A stretch of DNA of 64,000 nucleotides. It comes from Diploptera punctata. Lineage: Eukaryota; Arthropoda; Insecta; Blattodea; Blaberidae. Below, in pieces: positions 1 to 9,736 of the stretch (position 1 is the stretch's first letter; each line of letters starts with the position of its first letter). Under the pieces are notes generated by a model. The model made no database searches and was not told the DNA's origin. It saw only the letters and a program-made list of their open reading frames with translations. The position numbers were made by a program, and so were the translations under genes. The stretch covers positions 781,797 through 845,796 of the forward strand of contig JASPKZ010007287.1 in the NCBI GenBank assembly GCA_030220185.1, given 5' to 3'.

Positions 1-34
1 ATTAATTAAATAAAAATAAAACATAGTTTTATTT

Positions 35-573
35 TTTTATTATTGATTTCGTACATCTCAATGATGGATAAATCATATTTGAAGAGAAAAATTATACGCT
101 CAGACCGGGACTTGAACCCGGGACCCTTGGTTCTCTAGACCAAGTGCTCTACCAACTGAGCTACCTGAGCAAGTACCGATCTAAACGCAAATCTTTCTCT
201 ATATACATTGTAATTCCCATCCACCAAATGCTGTGAAGCCATGCTTCTATCTTGCAAACGGCGGCTCCTTTATTAAGAAGACATATTTGGGAATTATACA
301 TTACAGCCAGTACGGCTTTTTCCAAGTTGGAAAAAGCCGTACTGGCTGTAATGTATAATTCCCAAATATGTCTTCTTAATAAAGGAGCCGCCGTTTGCAA
401 GATAGAAGCATGGCTTCACAGCATTTGGTGGATGGGAATTACAATGTATATAGAGAAAGATTTGCGTTTAGATCGGTACTTGCTCAGGTAGCTCAGTTGG
501 TAGAGCACTTGGTCTAGAGAACCAAGGGTCCCGGGTTCAAGTCCCGGTCTGAGCGTATAATTTTTCTCTTCAA
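35..573. mobile_element. SINE1 inverted dimer (tRNA-like hairpin) with 12-bp TSD
   Basis: Two copies of the tRNA-like SINE1 unit lie tail to tail as an essentially perfect palindrome centred on base 326, with arms of about 250 bp. The tRNA-like heads are at 98-170 (minus) and 482-554 (plus), 73 nt each, with acceptor, D, anticodon and T stems all able to pair. The anticodon loop reads CTAGAGA. A 12-bp duplication, atagttttattt, flanks the insertion at 23-34 and 574-585, so the dimer seems to have inserted as one unit. A perfect palindrome can be a library artefact, but the TSD argues against that. Confidence 0.85.
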
Positions 574-605
574 ATAGTTTTATTTGATTTTCATATTTAT
601 TATAT

Positions 606-656
606 AATTCAGTGACAGCTGTTTCGGTACACTGTACCTTCTTCAGACATGTTAAC
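606..656 (-). ncRNA. Hammerhead-ribozyme-like motif (left arm)
   Basis: On the minus strand: CUGAAGA, a 5-bp stem II (GGUAC/GUACC), GAAA, then the self-complementary ACAGCUGU ending in GUC, the classical cleavage triplet. Every invariant core base of a type I hammerhead is present. Stem I is weak as read. Confidence 0.8.
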
Positions 657-795
657 AAATTATGAATTGTGTTCCAACTGATCTAAGCAACAATACAACA
701 ATATTTATTGAATGAATCCCCTTTGTTAAATTTAAAATTTAAATAAATATTGTTGTATTGTTGCTTAGATCAGTTGGAACACAATTCATAATTTG

Positions 796-846
796 TTAAC
801 ATGTCTGAAGAAGGTACAGTGTACCGAAACAGCTGTCACTGAATTA
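796..846 (+). ncRNA. Hammerhead-ribozyme-like motif (right arm)
   Basis: Mirror copy of the 606-656 motif. CUGAAGA is at 805-811, stem II at 813-825, GAAAC at 826-830, and cleavage is predicted after C837. The core is intact. Confidence 0.8.
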
Positions 847-904
847 TATAATAAATATGAAAATCAAATAAAACTATGTTTTATTTTTATTTAATTAATA
901 AATT

Positions 905-1070
905 GATATCCCTTTAGGTGCCGTGAGCTGATTAGAACAGCTCTGATGCTTCTGTCCAATACCTGCCAGACAATATACTTAAACTACTTGCAAAGCCGAT
1001 CACATCGGCAGGTGCAATTTAAATCTCTGACACAAGAGATTTTACAGTGGCATGCAGAGGATTAATGTGA
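905..1070 (+). repeat. Interspersed repeat, second copy inverted at 36690-36870
   Basis: This block, with phrases about genomic order such as tgccagacaatatacttaaac and ctctgacacaagagat, recurs in reverse complement at 36690-36870 with scattered differences. There is no coding potential and the family is not recognised. Confidence 0.6.
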
Positions 1071-1249
1071 GGTATATGTAATGTTATGTAACTAATGTAC
1101 TGGTAGCTTTAATCATAAATTAGAAAATTGAGGCCCACTGTTCATAATTAACTATTAACTTCTATGATAAAAAACCAAAACATAATAACAGCCATACATA
1201 ATATAAGAACATGTCATGTTTGATTTGTCACAGAAATGGGATGCCAGAT

Positions 1250-1617
1250 GCTATGATCTCGAGGTAGCGTGTTGCTTTGTCATGCAGCTGGCCCGGGTTC
1301 GATCCTGGTCGGGACAAGTTTCCAGGGTGAGGATTTTTGGGGTTTTTCCTCACATGTAAGACAAATGTTAGGAAACTTTAAGGCCCAGATGGTTCCCAAA
1401 CATCATATGGCAATCCTAATCATCATCCATATTTGCCTTGGATTAAACTTAGGATTAAGGACTCTCCAGGCACACCACTATTATCATCACCCATCATATC
1501 ATCGGGGCAGTCGTAACTCTGCCTTCCAGGTGCCCCAATTTCAGAAGTGGGTTACAATTATGCCAATGCCCGCAGAGAAAACCAGAAATGTCAAAATGAC
1601 AACCTGGGGCATTGAAT
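1250..1617 (+). mobile_element. SINE2 (tRNA-derived), old copy
   Basis: The head carries a pol III B-box-like GGTTCGATCCT after a tctcgaggtagc A-box-like region. The body reads gggtgagg, a T-rich run, taagacaaatgt and aggaaactttaaggccc, as in the copies at 27050, 43885, 49070 and 62370. Its long 116-residue frame is only the SINE body read through and has no protein similarity that I recognise. Confidence 0.75.
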
Positions 1618-1864
1618 AAAAAAAGACAAATTTTTAAATGTTGACATGAACTATAGTCCTAGAGTTAGTAACTTGTTTAATAGCACTTTTTAACAAGTGT
1701 CACAGTTCAAATCTGGGAATATAAGAGGTAACAAATTTTGTTAAAGACTTCTTTTTTCAAAATTTTAGATTCTTTTACAAATCTACATGTTATCTATAGT
1801 TTTATTTCTCTTCCAAAGAAAGCTATACTCAGGATTTTTATTCCCTTCAAAATCTGTCCACTAC

Positions 1865-2035
1865 TATGGTCTTTGGGGTAACATCATGTCTTGGACACAG
1901 TGGGTTGGGTTTTGATCCCCATTCGGGACAAGTTTTCTGGGTGAGTTTTTTTTTTGGGGTTTTTCCTCGCCTTTAAGATAAATGTCTGGTAATTTTAAGG
2001 GCCAGATATTCCCTGAATACTATTTGGCCATCATA
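1865..2035 (+). mobile_element. SINE2 relic
   Basis: Diverged copy of the SINE2 head and start of the body: a B-box-like TTTTGATCCCC, gggacaagttttctgggtgag, then a degraded aaggccagat block. Confidence 0.55.
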
Positions 2036-2120
2036 ATTCACCTTGTTCAGTATGAATATGAGTGAATGGTATGTAAATACTTTTTTTAAAAATTATTATT
2101 CACTGAGAGCAATTAATATT

Positions 2121-2304
2121 ATAATTACAAAAAAATAAACGTTATCTCAGTCAAAACATAAATTTATTGTGTCGACTTTTCAATCTCCTGTTGTGAGATT
2201 ATTTTCAAGACATGGTTGAAAATAATCTCACAACAGGAGATTGAAACGTCGACACGATAAATTTATGTTTTGACTGAGATAACGTTTATTTTTTTTGTAA
2301 TTAT
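2121..2304. repeat. Inverted repeat with a decayed hammerhead-like core
   Basis: Arms 2121-2208 and 2216-2304 are nearly perfect reverse complements. Each arm reads UUGAAAA where CUGANGA would be expected, followed by a 6-bp AAUCUC/GAGAUU stem and GAAA(C)GUC. The layout is that of the window's ribozyme-bearing termini, with two core bases changed. Confidence 0.55.
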
Positions 2305-2509
2305 GAATGGTATGTCTTGTCTTAATGTTTGTTTTGTCTTTTAGGTACCTTTAACATTGTGTTGATCTTTCATCCAAAGATGCTCTCCACTTTTCTTGTG
2401 TGGTCAAAATAGTTTAAATATGATCCAGAGTTTAAAATCCTCTCCTGACAGGTCATGTCCCTCTAAGGCCCATGTGGAGTGGAAAGCATGTGAAAGTGCT
2501 TACAAAGGG

Positions 2510-2890
2510 ACTGTCAATAATTGTATGCCGAAATGTACCTTGAAATTTTTTCTAGAGATGCGTTGTGATGTATCAAGGCTGTGTCCAAAAAGAAAAATTA
2601 TCTCCTGCTTTTAACAGCAAGGCACCAAATCTCTCATTTAAACTACAGGGAAGTAATGTTTGGATAACCCTCACAACCTGCTGTCAATGTCATGTCCCGC
2701 AACACGCCACTCTGCTCTACTCATGCAGAGTGTCCATGTGCAATCATACAGTGGGTTGCCATTGCTGGAGTCTGGCTTAGATTTCTGTGTGTTGCAGTTT
2801 AAAATGACATAAGTTTTTGGACACGACCTTGGTATATCACAACGCTTCTCTGTGAGAAATTTCAAGGTAGGTTTTGGCATGCAGTGGTTG
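2510..2890. repeat. Diverged inverted repeat
   Basis: Bases 2514-2590 are about 80 percent similar by eye to the reverse complement of 2810-2887 (shared accttgaaatt, gcgttgtgat, gtccaaaaa). The short frames inside carry many cysteines but no recognisable domain. The origin is unknown. Confidence 0.45.
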
Positions 2891-3119
2891 ACAGTTTTCT
2901 TGTAAGAAAAGAAAGAAAACTCTGTTGATCCTTGCCAGGTTTGAGTCCTTGAATCATGAAATCAGAGCCAAGTATGGTAATCATTAGTCCATCAGAACCA
3001 TCATGAACTTTAGAGCAACAGTCTCCACAGATATAGGATGCTACTAAAACTGCATTTGAGAAGAAGCTAATTTGAAGATCAGTAAAATGAATGCTAGTAA
3101 ATTTAAGCATCTCGTTTAT

Positions 3120-3574
3120 TTGACATTATAATGAAACATTGTATCATCCATCCAAAAATAATACATCCCGTTTTTAAATAGGCAATGCATGATCAACGGT
3201 TATTATGACTCATAATTTTAGAAATAAAAATATAGTAGTAGTAATAATAATAGTAGTAGTCTAATGCCCAGAATCTTGGATGATCTTCATTCTCCTTCTT
3301 GCTTCCCAGTACAATTTTGATAAAGGTTCATTTCCAGTAATTTTGAAGTGCAAACCATTTTGCAAGATGATCTCCATTCATGATTGAACTCTGCTCTTTA
3401 CATAACACAAATTGTAGTTTTGTATATGGATATCATATTTAAATTAGCCCCCAAACAATCATGATCAGTTCTTCGATGAACAAAGACGCTGCTTCAATGT
3501 CTTTGGGTGAATGTGACGCAGGAGTTTTAATTATAGTTGACCATGATTTATTCATATGGCTTCTGTCGATGGAT
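3120..3574. other. No recognised feature
   Basis: AT-rich non-coding sequence with a short degenerate (TAG/TAA)n tract near 3230-3262. I see no gene, SINE or transposon terminus. Confidence 0.5.
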
Positions 3575-3835
3575 TTTTTTTTTAGGATGGAAAAATCCAA
3601 GGAACAAGTCCTCCGGGAGGAACTTTAAGCCGTGGGTCCAGAGTCCAAAGATTTTCAGGCTTGTAAATGATCCTTAAGCCTGAATAAAGAGACCTCTAAG
3701 CAAAATTTTACCGACATCAACATCCTAGTAATACTTTAATTGCCTGTTAGATGTCTCATTGGGTCGGTGTGTTGACCACATGCCATCCATGACATCTACG
3801 AGCAAATAAGGTAACCAAAAATTAACTTAACTTAA
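3575..3835 (+). mobile_element. SINE3 body (5'-truncated)
   Basis: Matches the body of the complete copy at 44240-44575: tccgggagg, actttaagcc, ccttaagcctgaataaagag, tgcctgttagatgtctcatt and acatctacgagcaaataagg. The tRNA-like head seen at 44240 is missing here. Confidence 0.7.
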
Positions 3836-3845
3836 CAAATTTAAT

Positions 3846-4475
3846 ATGGAAATATCAATTAACAAAACTAAAATTATGGCATTTCATGGGAAGGACCCCA
3901 TACAAAGTAAAATCTGTCTCCAGAATAAAATTTTAGAGAGATCTAATCAAGTTAAATACCTTGGATATTATCTCTCTATCTGGGATGAAAAAGATATCCC
4001 TGAAAAAATTACTAGTTATAATAAAAGTTTAGGAATTATTAATCAAGTTATGAAACCATCCCTTGTACAAAAAAACACCAGATTACGTTTTATATAACAC
4101 TTTGGCTAGAGCAGTAAGGTAGTGAAGCATGGACACTAAAAAGACAACATGAAAGCAGAATAACGGCTTGTGAAATGAGATTCATCCCTAGAACAGCGGG
4201 TTACACCAGATGGGATCGGAAAAGGAACACCGACATCTTAAAAGAATTGAAGACTATGCCAATTTTGGAATATATTAAACAGTACCAACTAAATTGGAAA
4301 CACCATCTTGAAAGAATGACTTCAAATCGGATCCCCAAAGCTGTTTATAATTATATACCAAGAGGACGAAGATCACTGGGCCGTCCTATGAAACGCTGGA
4401 GGGAAAATTTTCTATAGGAACGTAACAGGCCTTGGCCTAATACTTGGAAGGAAGAAGAAGAAGAAGAAGAAGAAA
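3846..4475 (+). pseudogene. LINE-D reverse-transcriptase C-terminal region with (GAA)n tail
   Basis: Two frames (3846-4094 and 4175-4417) continue each other after a frameshift. The first has KTKIMAFHGKDPI and QVKYLGY, the conserved region after the YxDD motif of insect non-LTR reverse transcriptases. The second has TAGYTRWDRKRN and GRRSLGRPMKRW, the usual basic C-terminus of such elements. After the stop comes a short 3' UTR and a (GAA)n run at about 4449-4475. The same 3' end occurs alone at 6718-6800 and inverted at 27417-27513. The element is 5'-truncated and dead. Confidence 0.75.
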
Positions 4476-4710
4476 AATTAACTTGGTCTCATAAAGGAGA
4501 AACTTTGGCTCAACAATGGGCTATGCATTATAGATAATCGATGATATATTCATCCTGTCAACTATCCATTTTTTTTTTTAAATTTGTGATCTTGTTATTT
4601 ATTTATTAGAATTTTTGCTGAGTAGAAAGGTACATTTCCTTTTCTTTGCATTATTGTAATACCTTTCTTCGCTAAAAGTAAAAAAAAATGTTTATTTGTT
4701 GTTTCTATAG

Positions 4711-4833
4711 GGAAAATGACTTCCAGCATCACTAGACTCACTAGATCTGTAAAAAGGCTCGAAAAACCACGACCTCTGAAAATAGCAGGGAATCATAATC
4801 GACTCTCTACAATTGATGGAAGATTGAATTCAG
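4711..4833 (+). CDS. mxt: Mextli (eIF4E-binding translation factor), first coding exon
   Basis: Begins after a pyrimidine-rich acceptor ending TATAG. The first ATG at 4716 opens a frame of 39 residues (MTSSITRLTRSV...) plus one base, ending at a GTATGA donor. An acceptor in front of the ATG implies at least one upstream 5' UTR exon, not found here. The phase-1 end matches the next exon. Across six exons the frame gives 347 residues with no stop. Mextli proteins bind eIF4E and act as scaffolds for translation initiation (established for Drosophila). Assigning this exon to mxt rests on phase, splice sites and continuity; the basic N-terminus itself is not diagnostic. Confidence 0.65.
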
Positions 4834-5266
4834 GTATGATGATGCTTTTTTTTTTTAAATTTTCTAAGTTTGGTTACTCTTGAAGTGTTATCTATTTTGT
4901 TTAGAGATTAGTTTGAAGACATTGATATGATAATTATCTTCAGGGTCTGCATTGTTTATTCTAAATTATTCCTATTTTGGTGTTTGTACACTGGAAAATT
5001 TTAACAATTCCCTTGTATAATATCAAAGATAAAGTGGATTGGGTTGTACAGTCTCTTTAGAAAAAAGACAGAAAAAAATATTAAAAATATTATCATAAAA
5101 TGGATCCTTTTAAAGCTAAGGGACAAGACTCCCAATAACATATCCTATATTGCACTTACCATTACAGGGGATAGTATACATGCCAAGATTTTTCTGAATG
5201 GATAAGAGCATCTCTGCAGTCTCAAAATTGTAATCAGTATGTTTTATTATTAATTTAACACTTCTC
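4834..5266. other. mxt intron 1, no recognised feature
   Basis: AT-rich intron sequence. I see no repeat terminus or coding frame in it. Confidence 0.5.
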
Positions 5267-5583
5267 ACTGAAGGACAAATTATATATAAAGAGAAAAATA
5301 TGCACTCACACTGGGGTTTGAACCCAGGACCTTTGGCTTTCTATGCCAATGCTCTACCAACTGAGCTACCTGACCACTCCAATCTAAATGCAAATTTTTC
5401 TCTTATACATTGTTAATTCCTGAGCGCCAAATGCTATGAACCTTTGCTCGATCACGCAAATGCCGGCTTATTTCTTAAGAAACTTTTATTGGGAATTTAA
5501 ACATTACTTTATAAAGCCAGTAGGGCTTCTTTCAATGTTCTTATTATTATTTTAATACTTCTCATTGAAGGACAAATTATATT
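5267..5583 (-). mobile_element. SINE1 monomer, minus strand
   Basis: Reverse-oriented SINE1. Its tRNA-like head is near 5304-5374 (tgagctacc, gctctaccaa, gggtttgaaccc). It is followed by the SINE1 body (aattcct, aagccagtagggcttctt). The outer gagaaaaat/atttttctc inverted repeats are present. Confidence 0.75.
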
Positions 5584-5901
5584 TGAAGAGAAAAATATAT
5601 GGAGATCTTAATATAAATACTAATCAGTATTTTTACTCATTATTAGAAAGTTGTTTTAAATTGCTCTATGTGTATCACCATTGTTAATTATTATTGAAAA
5701 AGAATACTGAATAACATTCGTCAATTATCTCCACAAATATATTTTGACGTTACATTCAACAATTGATTGACATTACAGTTACATCATGAATACAAATTTC
5801 TATTCTTGCCTTTATTTCTGGATTTCCTTTCCTATAAATATATATAATTTAATATTTTGAAATATCAGAAATAACTGAGTTAAAATAAGAAAGAAAACAT
5901 A
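5584..5901. other. Intronic, no recognised feature
   Basis: AT-rich sequence with no supported gene or repeat. Confidence 0.4.
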
Positions 5902-6002
5902 TGCTATTAATTATATTAAATTAATGTTGGGAAGTAAACATGAGGTATAATCATTAAAATTCATCGGAGAACATTTTGTTTAAACAACTCACCTCATAGG
6001 AT

Positions 6003-6064
6003 TCATGCTTCCATGATACTGCGGTTTCAAACACAGTCATGTTCTTCCTCAGCCATAACTCCGA
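6003..6064 (-). ncRNA. Hammerhead-ribozyme-like motif, PLE-A left end
   Basis: The minus strand carries CUGAGGA (6046-6052), an AACAU/GUGUU stem II, GAAAC, and ACCGCAGU before A and the predicted cleavage site. Stem I can pair as AUGG with UCAU. It mirrors the copy at 8558-8630. Confidence 0.75.
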
Positions 6065-6077
6065 CTGACGAAATTCT

Positions 6078-6620
6078 TCAGCGGTCAACTGTTCTATTGT
6101 CACCATTTTCAGTGCTGCCATCCATGGTTGAATTTATGAACTTCAAAATCAAAATAATTTCCTTAGGAATATCAACATTCATTGATCTATCTTTATTTTT
6201 CTGAATGTATATCTTCTCCCAAACTGTCAATTCCAAAGGCTTCTCTACATGTTTTAAAAGTTTAGCTTCTCTTCCAATTTTATGATGTTCTAATAAACTA
6301 TGTGCAGCAATTGCAGATTTTTCAAGTTCACAATTTTTAATACTTCTGAAATGTTCTTTTGTACGAGTTTCTAAATTCCTTTTTGTTTTTTCTATATAAA
6401 CTTTATTGCAATCTTCACTACTTATTTGATAAATTCCAGATTTCTTACTGTCTGGGACATTGACCTTTTTATTGGTACTTAGAAGATTACGCAGACTAAA
6501 TTTATTTATTGGCGCCAAAGAAATGTTGTATTTGTCAAAAAAAATTTTGAAATTTTGTATGCATTTCAGGATGGTAAGTAACTTTTTGTATTTTTTCTTT
6601 TCTTTGCAATTTTGTAGAGT
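6078..6620 (-). pseudogene. PLE-A left copy: GIY-YIG endonuclease region
   Basis: The C-terminal part of a Penelope-like polyprotein. The GIY-YIG nuclease is visible as SGIYQIS, then CNKVYIEKTKRNLETRTKEH, then KSAIAAHSLLEHH and LTVWEKIYIQKNK. The YIG glycine is Glu here (YIE), unlike the right-hand copy (YIG). PLE proteins pair a reverse transcriptase with this nuclease for target-primed integration (established). The open frame extends about 18 residues upstream (MVAGQRKARP...), but that stretch belongs to the inserted LINE tail, so its ATG is not native. Not functional as it stands. Confidence 0.8.
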
Positions 6621-6800
6621 ACTATAAGATGGCAGCCCCATCACTGGTCTTGCCTTCCTTTGGCCAGCAACCAATCGAAGGGACTATTATTATGCTTTCA
6701 AGTCTTATACGAGAATTTCCTGGAAGCTGGAGGGAAAAATTTCTATAGGATCATAACAGGCCTTGGCTTAATACTTGGAAGGAAGAAGAAGAAGAAGAAG
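6621..6800 (+). mobile_element. LINE-D 3' end with (GAA)n tail, inserted in PLE-A
   Basis: From 6718 it matches the 3' UTR of the copy at 4395-4475 (aacaggccttgg, aatacttggaaggaag) and ends in (GAA)n. The PLE reading frame on either side (LNEYT and QNCKEKKK) is contiguous in the right-hand PLE copy, so this is an insertion. The first ~97 bases are of unknown origin. Confidence 0.65.
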
Positions 6801-6912
6801 TATATTCATTAAGTCTTTTTTTGTGTTTGAATTTCTTCAACTTATCTTCAGTAGATAGGGACAAAGGGAATCTCGTTAATCCATTCATGCACGCCACTAA
6901 TTAGATGACGAG

Positions 6913-7826
6913 TCATTTGGCTACCTTAAGAGAGTCTTTATCAAAACCATTTAATCTAGCAGTGTTTAAGATATGTTTATATTCTTTGTTGAAATTGTTT
7001 TCATTTATTGGTACATTTGTCAGTCTATAGATTAAGCTATTGGATATTGCATGCTTATGAGCAATATGATTGAAGCCTAATGATTTAATGTAATTATCTG
7101 TATGACTTCTTTTCCTATATATATCAAATTCAATTTTTAGTGACGATTTTATTATTGATTTAACACTTCTCATTGAAGGATAAATTATATTTGAAGAGAA
7201 AAATTTTCGCCTAGACTGGGACTCGAACCCTAGATCGCAACTCGCCTCAGTAGCTCAGTTGGTAGAGCACTTGGCCCGGAAAGCCAAGGGTCCTGGGTTC
7301 GAGTCCCGGTCTAGGCAAAAATTTTTCTCTTCAAATATAATTTATCCTTCAATGAGAAGTGTTAAATTAATAATAAAATCGTCAATAGAAGCCCTACTGG
7401 CTTTATAAAGTTGTGTTAAATTCCCAATAAATGTCTTCTTTACTAAGAAGCCGCCATTTGCAAAGATAGAAGCTATGGTTTCAAGCATTTGGCGCGAGGG
7501 AATTACAACGTATATAAGAGAAAAATTTGCGTCTAGATCGCAACTTGCCTCGGTAGCTCAGTTGGTAGAGCACTTGGCCCGGAAAGCCAAGGGTCCCGGG
7601 TTCGAGTTCCGGTCTAGGCGAAAATTTTTCTCTTCAAAAATTCAATTTTTAGTGTTTGATCATCCCTAATTAAACATAAATCCAAAAATGGAATTTTCTT
7701 TTCTTTTTCCAATTCTATGGTAAACTTTACTGATTCATTCTGAAGGTTCAATAATTTAAAAGCATCTTCAATATATTTGGAAATTATTATCGCAAAAATA
7801 TCATCACATTGCTCATAAGCATGCAA
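6913..7826 (-). pseudogene. PLE-A left copy: reverse-transcriptase C-terminal region, split by SINE1
   Basis: Two frames belong together: 7826-7655 (KYIEDAFKLLNLQNES, KKIPFLDLCLIRDDQ) and 7142-6913 (LKIEFDIYRKRSHTDNYIKS, RLTNVPINENNFNKEY). This order, PFLDL, then YRKxxHTDxYI, then NVP...NxxKE, is typical of the PLE segment after the YxDD palm. The SINE1 dimer at 7143-7637 interrupts the LKIEF codons and duplicates 17 bp. The apparent start MRSVKSIIK is SINE sequence. Confidence 0.75.
7143..7637 (+). mobile_element. SINE1 tandem dimer with inverted 5' piece, 17-bp TSD
   Basis: Two plus-strand tRNA-like heads (7244-7316 and 7547-7619, 73 nt, period 303) are separated by one full SINE1 body. 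The left end is a short minus-strand piece of the same unit (7143 to about 7231). A 17-bp duplication, aaattcaatttttagtg, flanks it at 7126-7142 and 7638-7654, inside the PLE-A coding region. Confidence 0.85.
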
Positions 7827-8545
7827 TATTCAATTTTTAGCTTAATCTATAGATTGACAAATGTACCATTAAATGAAGAAAATTTCAACAAAGAATATAA
7901 ACATAACTTAAACACTGCTAGATTAAATGGTTTTGATAAAGGATTGATTATATATAAGTTGAAGAAATTCAAACACAAAAAAATACTTAATGAATATACT
8001 ACTCCACAAAATTGCAAAGAAAAGAAAAAAATACAAAAAAATTACTTACCATCCTGAAATGCATACAAAATTTCAAAAAAATTTTGACAAATACAACATT
8101 TCTTTGGCACCAATAAATAAATTTAGTCTGGGTAATCTTCTAAGTACCAATAAAAAAGTCAATGTCCCAGACAGTAAGAAATCTGGAATTTATCAAATAA
8201 GTTGTGAAGATTGCAATAAAGTTTATATAGGAAAAACAAAAAAGGAATTTAGAAACTCATATAAAAGAACATTTCAGAAATATTAAAAATTGTGAACTTG
8301 AAAAATCTGCAATTGCTGCACATAGTTTATTAGAACATCATAAAATTGGAAGAGAAGCTAAACTTTTAAAACATGTAGAGAAGCCTTTGGAATTGACAGT
8401 TTGGGAGAAGATGTACATTCAAAAAAATAAAAATAGATCAATGAATTTTGATATTCCTAACGAAATTACTTTGATTTCGAAGTTCATAAATTCAATCATA
8501 GATGGCAGCACTGAAGATGGTGACAATACAACAGTTGACAGCTGA
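7809..8545 (+). pseudogene. PLE-A right copy: RT tail plus GIY-YIG nuclease
   Basis: Overlapping frames 7809-8057 and 7990-8286, then a further frame to the stop near 8545, together encode the same protein as the left copy: RLTNVPLNEENFNKEY, KYNISLAPINKFSLGN, KSGIYQISCEDCNKVYIGKT, then after a frameshift KSAIAAHSLLEHHKIG and LTVWEKMYIQKNK. The YIG motif is intact here. The N-terminal RT is absent because the copy starts at the head-to-head junction. Confidence 0.8.
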
Positions 8546-8557
8546 AGAATTTCGTCA

Positions 8558-8630
8558 CCGGAGTTATGGCTGAGGAAGAACATGACTGTGTTTGAAACCG
8601 CGGTATCATGGAAGCATGAATCCTATGAGG
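8558..8630 (+). ncRNA. Hammerhead-ribozyme-like motif, PLE-A right end
   Basis: CUGAGGA at 8570-8576, stem II AACAU/GUGUU, GAAAC at 8594-8598, then the perfectly self-complementary ACCGCGGU and A8605 at the predicted cleavage site. Stem I pairs AUGG/UCAU directly next to the core, then GGA..U/A.UCC beyond an internal loop. This is the best-formed stem I in the window. It starts a few bases after the PLE stop codon. Confidence 0.8.
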
Positions 8631-8840
8631 TGAGTTGTTTAAACAAAATGTTCTTCGATGAATTTTAAATAATTTGCTATTAATTTAAAATTTCCATAAC
8701 TCCTACCGTAAACATGTAAAGCTAATGTAAATATACGTTTTTCAACATGGTTGAAATAAAAAGATTTATAGTTTGAATTTAGTTAAAATAAAAGGTAAGT
8801 AAAGTTGCATTTATATGATAAAGCAAAGTTAGTGTAGATA

Positions 8841-8986
8841 TGTAGAATTAGATTGAAGTAGAAACACAGTAGAGATAGATTATAGAATGTAGAATTAGCT
8901 TGTGTAGAAACACAGTAGAGATAGATTATAGAATGTAGAATTAGATTGTAATAGAAACACAACAGAGATAGATTATAGAATGTAGT
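8841..8986. repeat. Short tandem repeat, three ~47-bp units
   Basis: The phrase tgtagaattagattg...agatagattatagaa starts at 8841, 8888 and 8934, and its first bases recur at 8981. The units differ by a few bases. Confidence 0.8.
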
Positions 8987-9389
8987 CCGCTGCACTAGTT
9001 CCGGTAGTAAACATGCCTGCTCGTGACTAGTGGGTTTAGGCTTGATATCCAGTGGGTTGGAAATTTTAATTGTAACATTTTCAGTCCTGGTGCTAGAAGG
9101 AGTATAATTTTTAATTACTAGATTTTGCAGCAAATGCCTGAATTAAATTCCATGCCCTTTTGTGGTATATATGTTGAGAAGACTTGTGGTACTGTTAATT
9201 GGAATTCATCTTTAGGATTTGGAAATTATACCTGGTGGACTCCTTGGTATTGCATGACTTTATGTTGCCACTGGGTTTCACCTTCTTCCTTCTTTTCATC
9301 ATCCTTCATACGACACTCTTATACTATATACAAACATTTAAAACATACATTCATCCTACACTCATCTATATACAATACAAGTTGTCACT

Positions 9390-9475
9390 CCTGATGGAAT
9401 AGTGGTTATTATGCTCGCCTCTGGTTCCAAGGATTGTAGGATCAAATCTGACTCAGGTCAGTGGATTTTTAAATT
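9390..9475 (+). mobile_element. tRNA-like SINE3-type head
   Basis: aatagtggttattatgctcgcctctggttcc resembles the SINE3 head at 44240 (A-box-like tagtt.atgc, then ctctggttcc). The B-box-like aggatcaaatct is degenerate. The body after it is not recognisable. Confidence 0.5.
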
Positions 9476-9736
9476 GATGGTATTGGAACACACACATATT
9501 AAAGAATTGAGTAGATAAATGAGAAAACAAAAGTGTGAAAATATAATTTTTCAAGATCTGATATAAGAATCATTCAATATATTGTTAATTCAGTGATGGT
9601 TTCCACACAATAGTTCTTATTTTTTCTTCTTTCTTTTAATTTATATGTACTTTTGTTAGTGTTTAGCAATATTGGTTATAGTAATTTCTTGGAAAGTATT
9701 GGGAGATGTAATTTTGATTTATGTTTATTCTTTTAG

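Larger units (their letters stand above)
1..898. mobile_element. Foldback element with hammerhead ribozymes in both arms, split by a SINE hairpin
   Basis: Bases 574-709 and 742-877 are inverted copies of each other (position x pairs with 1451-x). Bases 1-34 repeat the inverted right-hand terminus. Each arm holds a hammerhead-like core. A second, uninterrupted copy lies at 39785-40010, which shows that 35-573 is an insertion here. No open reading frame is seen, so this is probably a non-autonomous derivative of a Penelope-like terminus; that link is inferred from the ribozymes. Confidence 0.7.
5902..8684. mobile_element. PLE-A: head-to-head pair of Penelope-like elements, 11-bp TSD
   Basis: A minus-strand copy (7826 down to about 5955) and a plus-strand copy (about 7810 to 8667) start next to each other and diverge. 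Their outer ends are inverted copies (5957-6000 against 8625-8666). The 11-bp sequence tgctattaatt occurs at 5902-5912 and 8674-8684, just outside, which supports integration of the pair as one unit. The minus copy was later hit by a LINE tail (6621-6800) and a SINE1 dimer (7143-7637). Both outer ends carry hammerhead motifs. Confidence 0.75.

Noticed and set aside
482..554. tRNA-Ser (AGA) gene call for the SINE1 heads
   Set aside because: Short variable loop, repeated in SINE context, fixed flanks with the SINE body, many variants. Not a functional serine tRNA.
1269..1619. 116-residue plus ORF
   Set aside because: Lies entirely in a SINE2 copy; no protein similarity, and equivalent frames in other copies differ.
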